From positions 1-51,959 of the forward strand of contig NZ_FMAF01000035.1 of assembly GCF_900094565.1 (NCBI RefSeq): 51,959 bases of DNA, written 5' to 3'. The translations under genes and the position numbers were made by a program. Source of the DNA: Martinezella lusitana (GTDB taxonomy: Bacteria > Pseudomonadota > Alphaproteobacteria > Rhizobiales > Rhizobiaceae). Below, one piece after another: positions 11,801-18,187 of this stretch; the first letter of the stretch is position 1; each line of letters starts with the position of its first letter. Below the pieces are notes generated by a model. The model worked only from the letters and a program-made list of their open reading frames with translations. It searched no databases and had not been told where the DNA came from.

Positions 11801-12063
11801 GCCTTGCCGACATTGAAGCTCCGCCAATTGACGACGGCGCTACCGCTCGTCTGGTTGATGGTCAGAGCTCCGGCCGATGGCGTCCCGATCGTGGCACTAC
11901 CTGCTGCCACCTGCCCGCCTGAAGGCAGGGACTGAGCCGGCGCCACCGTCGCGTGGGCAAGCGCCGTCGACGCCAGTAGCGCGAGGAGCCGGACCTTGCG
12001 CGTCCGGGTTCCGTGCGAAAGCACTCCATTGCTAAACGTCCGACGGTTCGTCTGTGGGGTCAT
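2887..12063 (-). CDS. TpsA-type filamentous haemagglutinin adhesin with GLUG, YDG and MBG repeats
   Basis: A secreted adhesin of 3058 residues. The start is the ATG at 12063, 10 bp after the TpsB stop; the open frame continues to 12399, but that part is the shadow of TpsB. Order: signal peptide (1 to about 43, ending V-A-P-A/Q-S); TPS secretion domain (about 45-190, with 'VYLINPNGIAITSSG' and the following D-D-D-F); beta-helix FHA region to about 450; three large modules with GLUG repeats (about 680-1445; GGLVGYN...G-x-I-x-N-S-Y-A-x-G-x-V-x-G); eight YDG repeats (about 1540-2300; K-T-Y-D-G...A-G-N-Y-T-L); nine MBG repeats (about 2300-2990; I-T-V-T-A-D-A...Y-G-D-A-N-P); then a short unique tail with two cysteines. 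No toxin or protease domain is visible at the C-terminus, so attachment or biofilm formation is more likely than contact-dependent inhibition. TpsB (12074-13882) is the expected exporter. Confidence 0.9.
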   Translation of the reverse strand: MTPQTNRRTFSNGVLSHGTRTRKVRLLALLASTALAHATVAPAQSLPSGGQVAAGSATIGTPSAGALTINQTSGSAVVNWRSFNVGKANRVTFVQPDANAAILNRVTGETSSTISGQINANGQVYLINPNGIAITSSGTVKAGAFVASTLGISDDDFMGGKRSFTGNGASAPVTNAGAITINRGGYMALIGGTVANSGVITVPMGKAALGSGEQATLDLSGDGFLQVAVPTKAGGSGALVDNSGKIAARGGTVQLTAAAAKDMARQAVNMSGTIEANGVSGKSGDITLTGGDGEVAVSGTLDAGNAAGKGGKVTVTGRSIKLASAEVNASGKTGGGTVNIGGNRQGKGPLQHAETLDVDAHTVINADAVTTGTGGDVVLWSDDLTNFAGTIKAKGGAISGNGGEAEVSGKAKLSYTGLTDLTAAHGSVGNLLLDPYNVTISTGTGSNTDGGFNATGNDSVINVNTLTNALATANVTVTTGSSSDATNPQAGTITVAAPINWSALTTLTLAAASDININSAITANGGLIVSSGGTISAPADVNVGAFVLAAGNWVQNSGTLPAFSAKDFRITDGASFLRVTGGDGTSATPYTVRDVYGLQGIGSSSDYLSANWKLAGDIDASGTAIWNNGAGLKPIGDDNITFTGRLDGASHTITGLTINRPNTNTVGLFGIIGQGGGVSGLGLVNASVSGRSMTGGLAGSNAGGIVQSYISGSVSGVTHTGGLVGYNTGAINLSYSTASVSGASNVGGLLGMNFGTMNQVYASGAVSGMGNLGGLVGGNIGTVVASYFDMSTTLQSSGVGNGSTSGISGLNSAQARNASNYSGWDFNAYWYQSGDLRPILRSEAAAADANGVVTISNLHQLALMGANLAGNYKLAVDIDAGAAVGTNAADIWSTGGWVPVGTYGAAFTGVFDGAGHTITGLVVNRAASFLGLFGNAAGTIQNIGLVGEAINGYSYTGGLVGYNTGTISNAYTTGTVNGSQDVGGLVGYNSGSISNSYATAAVSGGYEVGGLVGYNHGSISNSYATGAIFGSGSDAGGLAGFNDRTIKFAYATGSVTGNTYVGGLVGYNDSGSSIDNAYASGAVNGSVAVGGLVGRNFYSTITNSFWDVSTTGRSSGYGQSFSGTFSAIGLTTGQARSASSYSGWDFGGVWYQAGDMRPILRSEAATTDSNGVASIWNLHQLALIAANLNGNYTLANDIDASETSGANASGIWSTGGWVPLGNTNTMFRGSFDGNNHTINALTVTGYDQVGLFSVSAGSISNLGLVGGSVAGVRTDVGALAGWNYGTISNSYSTATVSGNFDVGGLVGINYGTISSSHAAGAVSGVTGFMGGLVAYNYGTITNAYANGVVSGSATGAGGLVGLNAAMGVISGAYATGSVSSSSYAVGGLAGSNLGTITNTYASGAVSGSDKVGGLVGGNYGSATISNSYAIGAVSSGGGLIGENNATVTASFWDTATTGQASGINTGSSAGMTGLTTAQMQNPFSFINVGWDFAGIWGKSTSGANDGYMMLRSLSTGFYDDYVAIGNGTRTYGDSNATITGATLTGVGTGNVSLTWGNAIASTTNAGTYNYSDPDIVSVTEIGPRTAYVDYSGALTISQRVLSLTGGRTYDGSTDVAAGNLTLGNLANGETLTLTGAGSMADKNVGTGKALSLGTLLFGDDTGLASNYVLGTGTVDITKASIASITGITADNKTYDGNANATLNTSSVVFNGMAAGDSLSLGNGVTGAFSGRNAGTGKTVTISGLMLDGTDAGNYTLALDTATTTADITKATISSINGITAAGKTYDGNTSVVLNTSGAGFSGMVGGDVLTVATSTGAFSDKNAGTKVVNISGLTLGGADAGNYTLALDTATTTADIARATISSITGITANNKTYNGNTTAVLNTSGAGFTGMIAGDTLTVATSTGAFSDKNAGTGKTVGITSLTLGGTDASNYTLTSDIATTTADIAKAYVAFGGTSVNTKTYDGTTAATVNIYTIPISGDDMHVGYTSANFSDKNAGMSKTVAIDGLYITGADANNYQLGITNTTSYGTITPAIISAITGITAGNKTYDGTTNVALNTAGAVFNGMIAGDSLTVGTALGAFSNANAGTGKTVGISGLTLGGADAQNYRLDTSTATTLADIGQRVVNLSGSRTYNGSTDLDASIFTLSNLVGGETLTLSGTGTMADKNAGSGKGVTLASLALGDGTNGGLASNYTLAGGTDAVDIARAMISSIGGITANGKIYDGTTDATLNTAGAVFNGMVSGDALSLGNGFSGAFSDKNAGTGKTVTISGLSLAGADAGNYTLAYNTATTLADIAKRAITVTADGVHRTYGDANPRLTYTVGGSGLVNGDTLSGALATSATTASGIGNYGITLGTLANSNYDISFTGANLTVTPRAITVTADAKSKIYGDTNPALTYTTSGLVNNDTLSGSLVTSAGQYSGVGGYGITLGSLGNANYAITYNAANLTVTPRAITVTADAKSKIYGDANPALTYTTSGLVNGDMLSGSLSTAAGQYSNVGSYGITLGSLGNANYAITYNAANLTVTPRVMTVTADAKSKTYGDANPTLTYTTAGLVNGDMLSGSLSTSAGQYSNVGGYGITLGGLGNANYAITYNAANLTITPRALTVTADALSRAYGDANPTLTYTTSGLVNGDMLSGSLSTSAGQYSDVGAYAIAQGTLANANYAISYTGANLTVNPRALTVTAGALSKIYGDANPMLTYTANGLVNGDTLSGSLATTAGQYANVGSYAITGSFSASSNYALTYVGANLSVNRRAITVTADTLSKTYGDANPALTYTVGGAGLVNGDMLSGSLSTTAGRYSNVGSYAITGSFSASSNYALTYVGGSLSVNQRALTVTAEAKLKIYGDANPALTYTALGLVNNDALSGSLSTTAGQYSDVGAYAITQGSLANANYAISYMGADLTVNQRAIAVAADSLSRRYGLANPALTYTVGGAGLVNGDRLSGGLATSATGLSEPGAYAITQGTLLASANYRMNFVPGVLTVEKAANPEPGTQASSVMPSFDAGRFAPIRPVSDGTETADGSHDVITDPRFEGTFVCLDNGNGCVSLPGQATP
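3100..5171 (-). repeat. Nine tandem MBG units of about 230 bp inside the adhesin gene
   Basis: Nine consecutive copies of a unit of about 76 codons, each opening with A-I/L-T-V-T-A-D and Y-G-D-A-N-P-x-L-T-Y-T, passing through G-L-V-N-G-D-x-L-S-G, and ending N-Y-A-I-T-Y-x-x-A-N-L-T-V-x-P/N-R. At DNA level, units 2 to 5 (about 4200-4950) are nearly identical over long stretches, while the first and last are more diverged. This is what unequal crossing-over in the middle of an array produces, so copy number could differ between strains or be mis-assembled in short-read data. Confidence 0.85.
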
Positions 12064-12073
12064 CGCTGCTATC

Positions 12074-13882
12074 CTAAAACTGAAACGCCGCCGAAACGGT
12101 GAAGCGGTTGTCGTTGGAGCCATCGCCGAAGTGCTCGACACGGCCGTATTCAAGATTGACGTCGGTGCTGTTGAAGCTCGCCTGCTCGGCCGCTGCCAGC
12201 CGCAGGCCGAGGCCATAGGCTGCGCCACGCGAGAAGCCACTTTCCAGCGCCGTCGGCTGGTAGAGCTTGACGCCGCCATAGGCGCCGAACAGGTAAGGCG
12301 AAACCACCACGCCGCCGGCCGTGGTCGTTCCATCTGGCAAACTGGTTCCCTGCTGCGCCGGGAATTCCGGCCAGCCGAACGGCAAGGTGAAGCTGGCAAT
12401 GAAAGGGAACTGCGCCTCGGCGCGCAGCACGAAGCCTGAATCGCCCTGCATCGAGCCGGTCGGGAAGCTCGACAGACCCGAGGAGGAGACGAGGCCGATC
12501 TGCTCGGAATTGAGCAGCGGCTGGCCGAAGGAGGTCTGCGCCTTTGCGCGGAGATCGAAGACCAGATGCTCTATGATCGGCTGGCGATAGCCGAGATTGA
12601 CCTCGACCTTCTGGAAATCGGCGTCCGCGCCTTGGCGCGACAAGGGTGTGCCGCTGCCATTGGCGTCGGCCGTGCTGCGTGCGCCAAGCCCGTTGATGCC
12701 GAAAGACCCAGTCAGGCCGGCGCTGACAAGCGCATCGCCGGATACATACCAGGAAAAATCCGCGCCCGTGCGCAGGATGCGCAGCCGATCCTTCGACAGT
12801 GTTGCGCCGCCGCCGTTGAGAAGCTGCAGTTCTTCGTCCTGCGCATCGAAGCCGCCATTGAGGTTGAATGTGAACTCGCGCGAGCGGATCAGCGGGTAGG
12901 CAAGCCGTGCCGAATAGCGGGTGAAGTCCGACATGAACTGCAGCCCGGATGCGCTCGCCTCCGGCGTCGTGCGCGAGCCGGTGGCTTCAAGGTTCAGCGT
13001 CAGCCCGTCGATGCCGATCGGCAGGGTTACACCGCCGGCCAAGGACCGGTTGCGCGGCGCGCCGGTGAAATAGCCTTCGTCACCGCCGAAACGCGGCGCA
13101 CCAGAGGCTCTCAGATAGAAGAGCTCGCCGAAGCCGAACACGGAATTGAAGTCCAGACCGACGCCGGTGTTGTATTTGCCGAGCGCGTCGGTGGAATTGT
13201 TGTCGCCCGAGACGAAGCCCGTGACCGGCTTGTAGCGAGCCTCGATCGTCAGCACGCTGCCGCCGGGCTTCGTGCCGCGCGACAGCGTCGAACGCAGCAC
13301 CGTGCCCGGCAGGTCGCCGGCCAAAAGCAGCCGACGCTCGATCTCATCGTTGGACATCCCCTTCTCGCCCACCAGCGGCGACAGCATTTTCGCAATGCGT
13401 TCGCGGATATTGTCGGGAAGATGCGAGGTGTCGATACTTTCGACGAAGCCGTTGATGACAACGATGCGCAAGGTCGCGCCATCGATCAGGCGCTGCGCCG
13501 GCAGCACCACACGCACCAGGCCGTATCCCTTGGCGCCATAGGCCCGCTCGAGCTGACCCGCCGCCTCGAAGAGGGCGGCCGCCGTCACAGGGCTGCCAGT
13601 CAGGTTCTTCTTCAGGCGCGCTTCATCCTCGGCAAAGCCTGGAAGCCCGCCTTCGACCTTGACGGCCTTCAGGCGGACGGTGAGCTTCTCCGCCCCCTTG
13701 GGCGCGACCGGACCGGACGCTTCGGGAATGACGATGCCGCTGTTCTGCTTCTGCAACTGCGGCTCGAAGCTTTGCGGCGTCACCTGCGAGGCCGTCTGCG
13801 CAAAGGCAAGGCATGCCGGCGCCATCACTGCAACGCTCGCGGCCAGTCCCCAGTATCGGGAAAAACGGTATCCGAAAGTCAA
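12074..13882 (-). CDS. TpsB two-partner secretion outer-membrane transporter (ShlB/FhaC/HecB family)
   Basis: Exports the downstream TpsA adhesin across the outer membrane. Features: a signal peptide (TFGYRFSRYWGLAASVAVM ... A-C-L-A-F-A/Q), a linker, a POTRA domain (about 55-135, from 'LTVRLKAVKVEGG' to 'LRIVVINGFVESID'), then the ShlB-type beta-barrel with alternating strands, an internal 'GYRQPIIEHLVFDLRAKAQT', and a terminal phenylalanine typical of outer-membrane proteins (...TVSAAFQF). I chose the TTG at 13882 because a GAGG lies 6 bp before it and the signal peptide starts at once, giving 602 residues, normal for the family. An in-frame ATG at 14005 would add 41 residues ahead of the signal peptide. 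The much longer open frame to 14527 is not protein-like. The stop is 10 bp from the tpsA start, so the two are translationally close. Confidence 0.9.
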   Translation of the reverse strand: MTFGYRFSRYWGLAASVAVMAPACLAFAQTASQVTPQSFEPQLQKQNSGIVIPEASGPVAPKGAEKLTVRLKAVKVEGGLPGFAEDEARLKKNLTGSPVTAAALFEAAGQLERAYGAKGYGLVRVVLPAQRLIDGATLRIVVINGFVESIDTSHLPDNIRERIAKMLSPLVGEKGMSNDEIERRLLLAGDLPGTVLRSTLSRGTKPGGSVLTIEARYKPVTGFVSGDNNSTDALGKYNTGVGLDFNSVFGFGELFYLRASGAPRFGGDEGYFTGAPRNRSLAGGVTLPIGIDGLTLNLEATGSRTTPEASASGLQFMSDFTRYSARLAYPLIRSREFTFNLNGGFDAQDEELQLLNGGGATLSKDRLRILRTGADFSWYVSGDALVSAGLTGSFGINGLGARSTADANGSGTPLSRQGADADFQKVEVNLGYRQPIIEHLVFDLRAKAQTSFGQPLLNSEQIGLVSSSGLSSFPTGSMQGDSGFVLRAEAQFPFIASFTLPFGWPEFPAQQGTSLPDGTTTAGGVVVSPYLFGAYGGVKLYQPTALESGFSRGAAYGLGLRLAAAEQASFNSTDVNLEYGRVEHFGDGSNDNRFTVSAAFQF

Positions 13883-14079
13883 AATGAACCTCAATCTCAG
13901 CGTACGCAGGCTTGTTCGAAGGAATTCCGCAAGGAATGGTCGAAAATTTCCAGCACAACCCCTTCCCGCAGCAGGACTAATAAAGTTGGCTGTGGAGGTC
14001 AGCATCCATTTTTGACTTGGGAGATCTTGAGGAGTTTCCGCAGGCGAATGTCGGCAGACGCCAAGGAAGACAGACCGTC

Positions 14080-15039
14080 TTATTCGCAATTGTGGGCTCC
14101 TCGAGAAACCGTTGAGCCACTGCCTAAAGCGTTCGCGAGCGCGCCATCGAGGATCAGCAGCTTTTGCGCCTGAAACGCCGCATATTCGTCGTAGAAGCCG
14201 CGCGAAATCCACATCGGCGAATGTCCCGGCCGTCCAGCCCAGCCAAGTCCTCCGATCGCCTGAGCTTCCGAGATCTTGCGGCTTGTATGCGCGCTCGAAA
14301 GACCGGTCGCTCGGGCCAGATATGCAATGGAGTTGACGTCCGTGAGATATCGTTCCGGTCCCGGGAAGCTTTGCCGATCGACACCTGCGATCAGCCGGTC
14401 CATCACCCAGCCACCCGAATCGATCCAGCTGAAGATCCTGTAGAGCGGTCCTGGCGTGCGCACTTCGGGAGTGAAGAACAGAGCATTCGCCACAACGGGC
14501 TGGATCAACGGAAGCAAGCTCTCCCATTGCGTGGAGAATTGCACGTGTCTTTGTCCGCCATCGAGCAGATCGAGCGCCTGGAAATGCAGATTGTACCAGA
14601 GGGCGAGGAGAGAGAGGGAATCAAGCGATGGTTTGGCCTCTCGACGATGGCCAGCTACCTGACTGTCGATCGCTTGAATGACGCCATACTTCATCGATTC
14701 ATCAAAGAAGGTATAGGCTGTATTGCGGCTCGCAAGACCAAGGAAGGTTGCCAGAAGGCCAAGACTTCTACGGCTGAGACCCGGCTCTACATCGCCGATG
14801 GGGCGAAAAAAGTGGGCGACTGCGGCGTGGCTTAGGAGCCAACGCTGCTGTGTTGCAAACAGCGCTGCGGCTCGTGGTGATTGCTTATGAGCCTCGAACA
14901 TCGCCGAAGCCAGGAAAAAAACCGCAGACGGGAAGGCAACGCGCGAAATCATGTCGCTCACGCTGTCCCACGGCAGATCGTTTGTTCCCTCGCCTGCAAG
15001 AGCTGGAAATGCCTCCGGAAATTCTATCATCTGCCCCAA
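14080..15039 (-). CDS. Unrecognised protein with possible C-terminal helix-turn-helix
   Basis: A 319-residue cytosolic-looking protein with no signal peptide. I do not recognise the family. The first 220 residues are helical and rich in Leu/Ala/Phe. Around 235-290 is a stretch that could be a winged HTH: 'SIAYLARATGLSSAHTSRKI' followed by 'SEAQAIGGLGWAGRPGHSPM', which has the spacing of a recognition helix and a small wing. It sits upstream of and on the same strand as tpsB (gap about 200 bp) and divergent from the MFS permease at 15356, with two matching palindromes between them. An inferred role is regulator of the permease, the adhesin operon, or both. In-frame ATG alternatives are at 15039 and 15030. 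Confidence 0.6.
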   Translation of the reverse strand: MGQMIEFPEAFPALAGEGTNDLPWDSVSDMISRVAFPSAVFFLASAMFEAHKQSPRAAALFATQQRWLLSHAAVAHFFRPIGDVEPGLSRRSLGLLATFLGLASRNTAYTFFDESMKYGVIQAIDSQVAGHRREAKPSLDSLSLLALWYNLHFQALDLLDGGQRHVQFSTQWESLLPLIQPVVANALFFTPEVRTPGPLYRIFSWIDSGGWVMDRLIAGVDRQSFPGPERYLTDVNSIAYLARATGLSSAHTSRKISEAQAIGGLGWAGRPGHSPMWISRGFYDEYAAFQAQKLLILDGALANALGSGSTVSRGAHNCE

Positions 15040-15164
15040 GAATGCGATCTCCGGCTAGCGCATCCGCCAACGAAACCACCAAAAGCCCTCGTCAGATCGT
15101 TCCGGTCCACTTGCTGACCGGGAGCGCTGCGCCGACCCGCAATTCTTTGGCGACGATTAAAAAA

Positions 15165-15191
15165 CTTCTCACATTATCGAAATATGAGAAG
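15165..15191. promoter_or_regulatory. Palindromic operator 1 (TTCTCA-N13-TGAGAA)
   Basis: TTCTCA at 15166-15171 and its reverse complement TGAGAA at 15185-15190, separated by 13 bp, with an extra outer C/G pair. It lies in the divergent space between 14080-15039 (minus) and the MFS gene (plus), and an identical arrangement repeats 64 bp downstream. The regulator is unknown. Confidence 0.6.
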
Positions 15192-15228
15192 TAAATGCCG
15201 GATCGCCCGTCACTTGTCAACGAGAATG

Positions 15229-15255
15229 TTTCTCATATTATTGCAATCTGAGAAA
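15229..15255. promoter_or_regulatory. Palindromic operator 2 (TTCTCA-N13-TGAGAA)
   Basis: The same half sites as operator 1 (15230-15235 and 15249-15254), the same 13-bp spacer length but a different spacer sequence, and an outer T/A pair. The two centres are 64 bp apart, about six helical turns, so two dimers would sit on the same face of the DNA. Conservation of arms but not of the spacer points to protein binding rather than recent duplication. Confidence 0.6.
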
Positions 15256-15355
15256 TCGACCGGTGTCGAATGGTGCTCGCGCGCTGAGGCGGAGAATTCT
15301 AAAGCGCGCTTCACGTCGTCGCCAAACCACCGGTTTGCCGAGAGGACCTGAGCGA

Positions 15356-16663
15356 ATGCCCTTACCAAGACCGATTAATCCGTCCTACACCTTGGGTGTT
15401 CTGACCATCGCCTCCACCTTGTCTTATCTCGACCGGCAAATACTTGGTCTCCTGGCGGAGCCGCTGAGACAGGACCTTCATCTGACAGATCTGCAGATCG
15501 GCCTCCTTCAGGGTTTCACCTTCGCCATTGTTCTGGCAACCGCCGGATTGCCGCTGGGTCGCTGGGTTGATACCGGAAACCGTGTGCGGATTGCCGCCGT
15601 TGGAATAGCACTCTGGAGCATCATGACAGCCGCTTGTGGTTTTGCAGGCAGTTTCGGAGCTCTTTTGCTGTGCCGGACGGGTGTCGCATTGGGAGAAGCG
15701 GCCCTCACACCTGCCGCTTATTCCCTGATCAGCGATTTATTCCCCACCCGGCGGCGCGGACTCGCAATAAGCATTTACAGCACAGGCGCGTTCATCGGAG
15801 CCGGCCTATCCCTCGTTTTGGCAGCAACGGTTCTTCATGAATTGTCGAGCGCAGGAAACGTCTTCGTACCGCCCGGCATGCAGCACATATGGCAGATGGT
15901 ATTCGTCTTCATCGGACTGCCGGGCATCGCTGTCGCCCTTTGGGCTGCAAGCCTTAAAGAACCCCGCAAGCATTCCGGAGCTACTCCGGGCCCTATAGCG
16001 GGCACGGTCGAGATCCGCGCCTATTTCTTGGATAATCGGGTAGAACTCGCGAGCCTTTATTTCTGCCTGGCCTTTGCGGCGACCCAAGCCTATAGCTACA
16101 GCTCATGGGTTCCCACTGTGTTGATCCGCACCTTTCACATGCCGCCCATCGCCGTCGGCTTTAGCCTTGGGCCACTCTTCATTGCCTCGAGTGTATCGGG
16201 GCTGATTTTTGGCGCTATACTCGGCGATGGCCTGGTTCGACGCGGCTTTGCAGCCGCTCGCCCCATCCTTATGTGCGGCGCGGCGCTGATTGCGGCGCTG
16301 TTCACCGCGGCAATGCCCTTTGCTTCGACCCTCAACGCCGCGCTTGTCCTGATAGCCATCGCAACATTCCTATCCACAATCATTGTTGCGAACGGTCCTC
16401 CCGCACTTCAGGACATCACGCCGTCCCGCATGCGTGGCATCTCAAGCGCAGTCGGCATCCTGATTGTGACGCTTGTCGGTATGGGCGTCGGCCCCACATT
16501 GGTCGGGTTTCTCAGCCAGGATATGCTTGGGGATCCGAGCAAGATCGGCGTCGCACTCAGCGTCGTATCGACTGCCGCTCTTATCGTCTCGTCGGCTTTG
16601 GCGCTGGTAGCCATCTTCAACTACAAGCTTGAGCCGGACAACACAGCAGCACGCGCGGCATGA
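15356..16663 (+). CDS. MFS transporter, spinster-like
   Basis: An inner-membrane permease of 435 residues with about 12 hydrophobic segments. The start 'TLGVLTIASTLSYLDRQIL' and 'LRQDLHLTDLQIGLLQGFTF' match the spinster/hexuronate-like MFS branch, and 'GRWVDTGNRVRIAAVGIALW' is the MFS loop 2-3 motif (G-R-x-x-D-x-x-x-R/K). 'RTGVALGEAALTPAAYSLIS' with 'DLFPTRRRGLAISIY' is the usual TM4-5 signature of the branch. The ATG at 15356 follows AGAGGA with about 9 bp spacing; the frame is open to 15263, but that part is arginine-rich and unlike a transporter N-terminus. The substrate is unknown. Control through the two palindromes upstream is likely, and the TetR gene 180 bp downstream could also act here. 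Confidence 0.85.
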   Translation: MPLPRPINPSYTLGVLTIASTLSYLDRQILGLLAEPLRQDLHLTDLQIGLLQGFTFAIVLATAGLPLGRWVDTGNRVRIAAVGIALWSIMTAACGFAGSFGALLLCRTGVALGEAALTPAAYSLISDLFPTRRRGLAISIYSTGAFIGAGLSLVLAATVLHELSSAGNVFVPPGMQHIWQMVFVFIGLPGIAVALWAASLKEPRKHSGATPGPIAGTVEIRAYFLDNRVELASLYFCLAFAATQAYSYSSWVPTVLIRTFHMPPIAVGFSLGPLFIASSVSGLIFGAILGDGLVRRGFAAARPILMCGAALIAALFTAAMPFASTLNAALVLIAIATFLSTIIVANGPPALQDITPSRMRGISSAVGILIVTLVGMGVGPTLVGFLSQDMLGDPSKIGVALSVVSTAALIVSSALALVAIFNYKLEPDNTAARAA

Positions 16664-16845
16664 AAATCGACCCTATTGAGACAAAGTTTGAAGATCAGGA
16701 TCGTCAGGCTGCACACTCAATTGCTCCGACGAGAACTTTGCATGACTATCAACAATCCTCAAAGGGACCGCCAGCCGCGTACGGAATGCTCGCTGTTCTT
16801 GCTCCATATTCACGACGCATCTTATAGATTGACCCGAGAGAATCG

Positions 16846-17457
16846 TTGAAAGCGCGTTGCATGTCGGCTTACGAAGTCCTGGTTTCCAATATTACCCAGA
16901 GTTTTCTCGATCATGGCTATGAAGCCATGACAATGAGCAAACTGGCAAAATATTGTAATATTACGCGCCGAGGCCTCTATCATCACTTCAGCAGCAAGGA
17001 AGAAGCCTTCCAGGCAATGGTTCGCCAAAACAACCAACGGACCCGGCAAGGCAGTCTTAGCGAAGGCACAAGGCTGTTTTCGGCTGGCGCCGATGTGCTT
17101 GATATCGTCACAGCGGTACTTGATGTTCGATATGGCGATACGAGAAGAAAATTGGTGCTTTCACCCTTCGCGCTCGAAGTCAATGACTACGCGTTTCGCC
17201 TATGTCGTCCGGAGATGGTCGAAGCTGCAACAGTTTTCCAGGCCGATTTCGCTGCATTACTCCAACAGATCATGGCAAATGGCCAATTGACGCTTCGGCC
17301 CCCAATTTCGGTCGAGACCGTGGTGCAACTGCTTTGCGACGGCGCCCGTGGAACCAATCAAAGCTTTTTCGCACCATCGCCTGAGGATATCACCGCACGC
17401 TACCGGCAGATGAGCCAAGCAATCCTGTTCGGCTGTGCCGAGCCGGCTGGGCTGTGA
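16846..17457 (+). CDS. TetR/AcrR family transcriptional regulator
   Basis: A 198-203 residue regulator. The N-terminal HTH (about 20-60) reads 'ITQSFLDHGYEAMTMSKLAKYCNITRRGLYHHFSSKEEAF' when its overlapping pieces are joined, a textbook TetR DNA-binding domain with the Y-H-H-F-x-S-K-E-E-x-F turn. The C-terminal ligand domain is not assignable. The open frame begins with a TTG at 16846 (GAGAG just upstream); the ATG at 16861 (M-S-A-Y-E-V) is an equally good start. It is downstream of the MFS permease on the same strand with a 182-bp gap, so it may have its own promoter. The inducer is unknown. Confidence 0.85.
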   Translation: MKARCMSAYEVLVSNITQSFLDHGYEAMTMSKLAKYCNITRRGLYHHFSSKEEAFQAMVRQNNQRTRQGSLSEGTRLFSAGADVLDIVTAVLDVRYGDTRRKLVLSPFALEVNDYAFRLCRPEMVEAATVFQADFAALLQQIMANGQLTLRPPISVETVVQLLCDGARGTNQSFFAPSPEDITARYRQMSQAILFGCAEPAGL

Positions 17458-17549
17458 GGCTGTCCGTCGCCTTCGATGTTGAAGAGCATGCTTGCGGGTT
17501 TTGTCGCAAACTTTTGGGAAGGTCGTAGAAACGCTATCGCTGGGCACAG

Positions 17550-18063
17550 TTATGCAGCGAGCGCGGTGAATTGCTTAAGTGCGGATTGGCCATTGGTTGA
17601 AAATTGCCGCTTGCGGATCACGTGGGCCACCTCGATACCATCCAGTGTCGCTGACGCAGACTGGAAAATTTGAAGCCCTTCATCGGGCGGGTCAGCTTCT
17701 TGATAAACCGGTGGTCTTGCTCGATCAGCCGGAACCATCCCGGCAACAGCAGCATCCAGTTCATGTTTTGCAAGCCTGCCAGATTGGTCCCGCTCTTGTC
17801 GATGACGACCTTTTCGGGCCACCCGTTGTTCTCGATCATGCGAGCGAAGAAGGCGCTGGCCGCAGCCTCGTCGCGGTGCTCAGACAGCATAAAATCGAGG
17901 GTTTTGCCGAATTTGTCGACAGCACGATAGAAATAGGTCCACCGGCCTTTGACTTGGATATAGGTCTCGTCCATCCGCCAGGAGCTGCTGGTTGCAGATT
18001 TCCGGCGCTGAGCCTTACAGGCAATAAGCGGTGAATATTTCACAACCCATCTGTTCAGCGTCG
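17550..18063 (-). pseudogene. IS6-family transposase, 5'-truncated and frameshifted
   Basis: Read on the minus strand, 'TLNRWVVKYSPL', 'SWRMDETYIQVKGRWTYFYR', 'AVDKFGKTLDFMLSEHRDEA' and 'VVIDKSG' are the DDE core of IS6-family transposases (first and second Asp visible). Near 17670 the frame shifts: the C-terminus continues in another frame as 'IFQSASATLDGIEVAHVIRK' and 'NGQSALKQFTALAA'. The N-terminal zinc/HTH part of about 55 residues is missing, so the copy is dead. GGGTTTTGTCGCAAA at 17496-17510 resembles the terminal inverted repeat of the family and may mark one end. It lies between a TetR gene and the AraC/beta-galactosidase locus. Confidence 0.85.
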
Positions 18064-18187
18064 CGGGGTAGAGATTGAAGCGTCAAACACGGACATTTAA
18101 CCAATTGGTTGCCATCGCGAGGGCATGACACGCGTTTCCAGAGAAGACGGGCAGTAATCCCCTATGGGGCGGTGAAATTGCTCACTA

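Noticed and set aside
12064..12399. N-terminal extension of the giant adhesin frame to 12399
   Set aside because: It overlaps tpsB in another frame, is arginine/serine-rich, and the signal peptide starts at the ATG at 12063.
12566..14173. Plus-strand open frame of 535 codons opposite tpsB
   Set aside because: Arg/Ala/Gly-rich shadow of tpsB; no motif and no start signal.
13883..14527. N-terminal extension of the TpsB frame to 14527
   Set aside because: It runs antisense-free through the neighbouring gene in another frame, has no ribosome binding site, and precedes a complete signal peptide.
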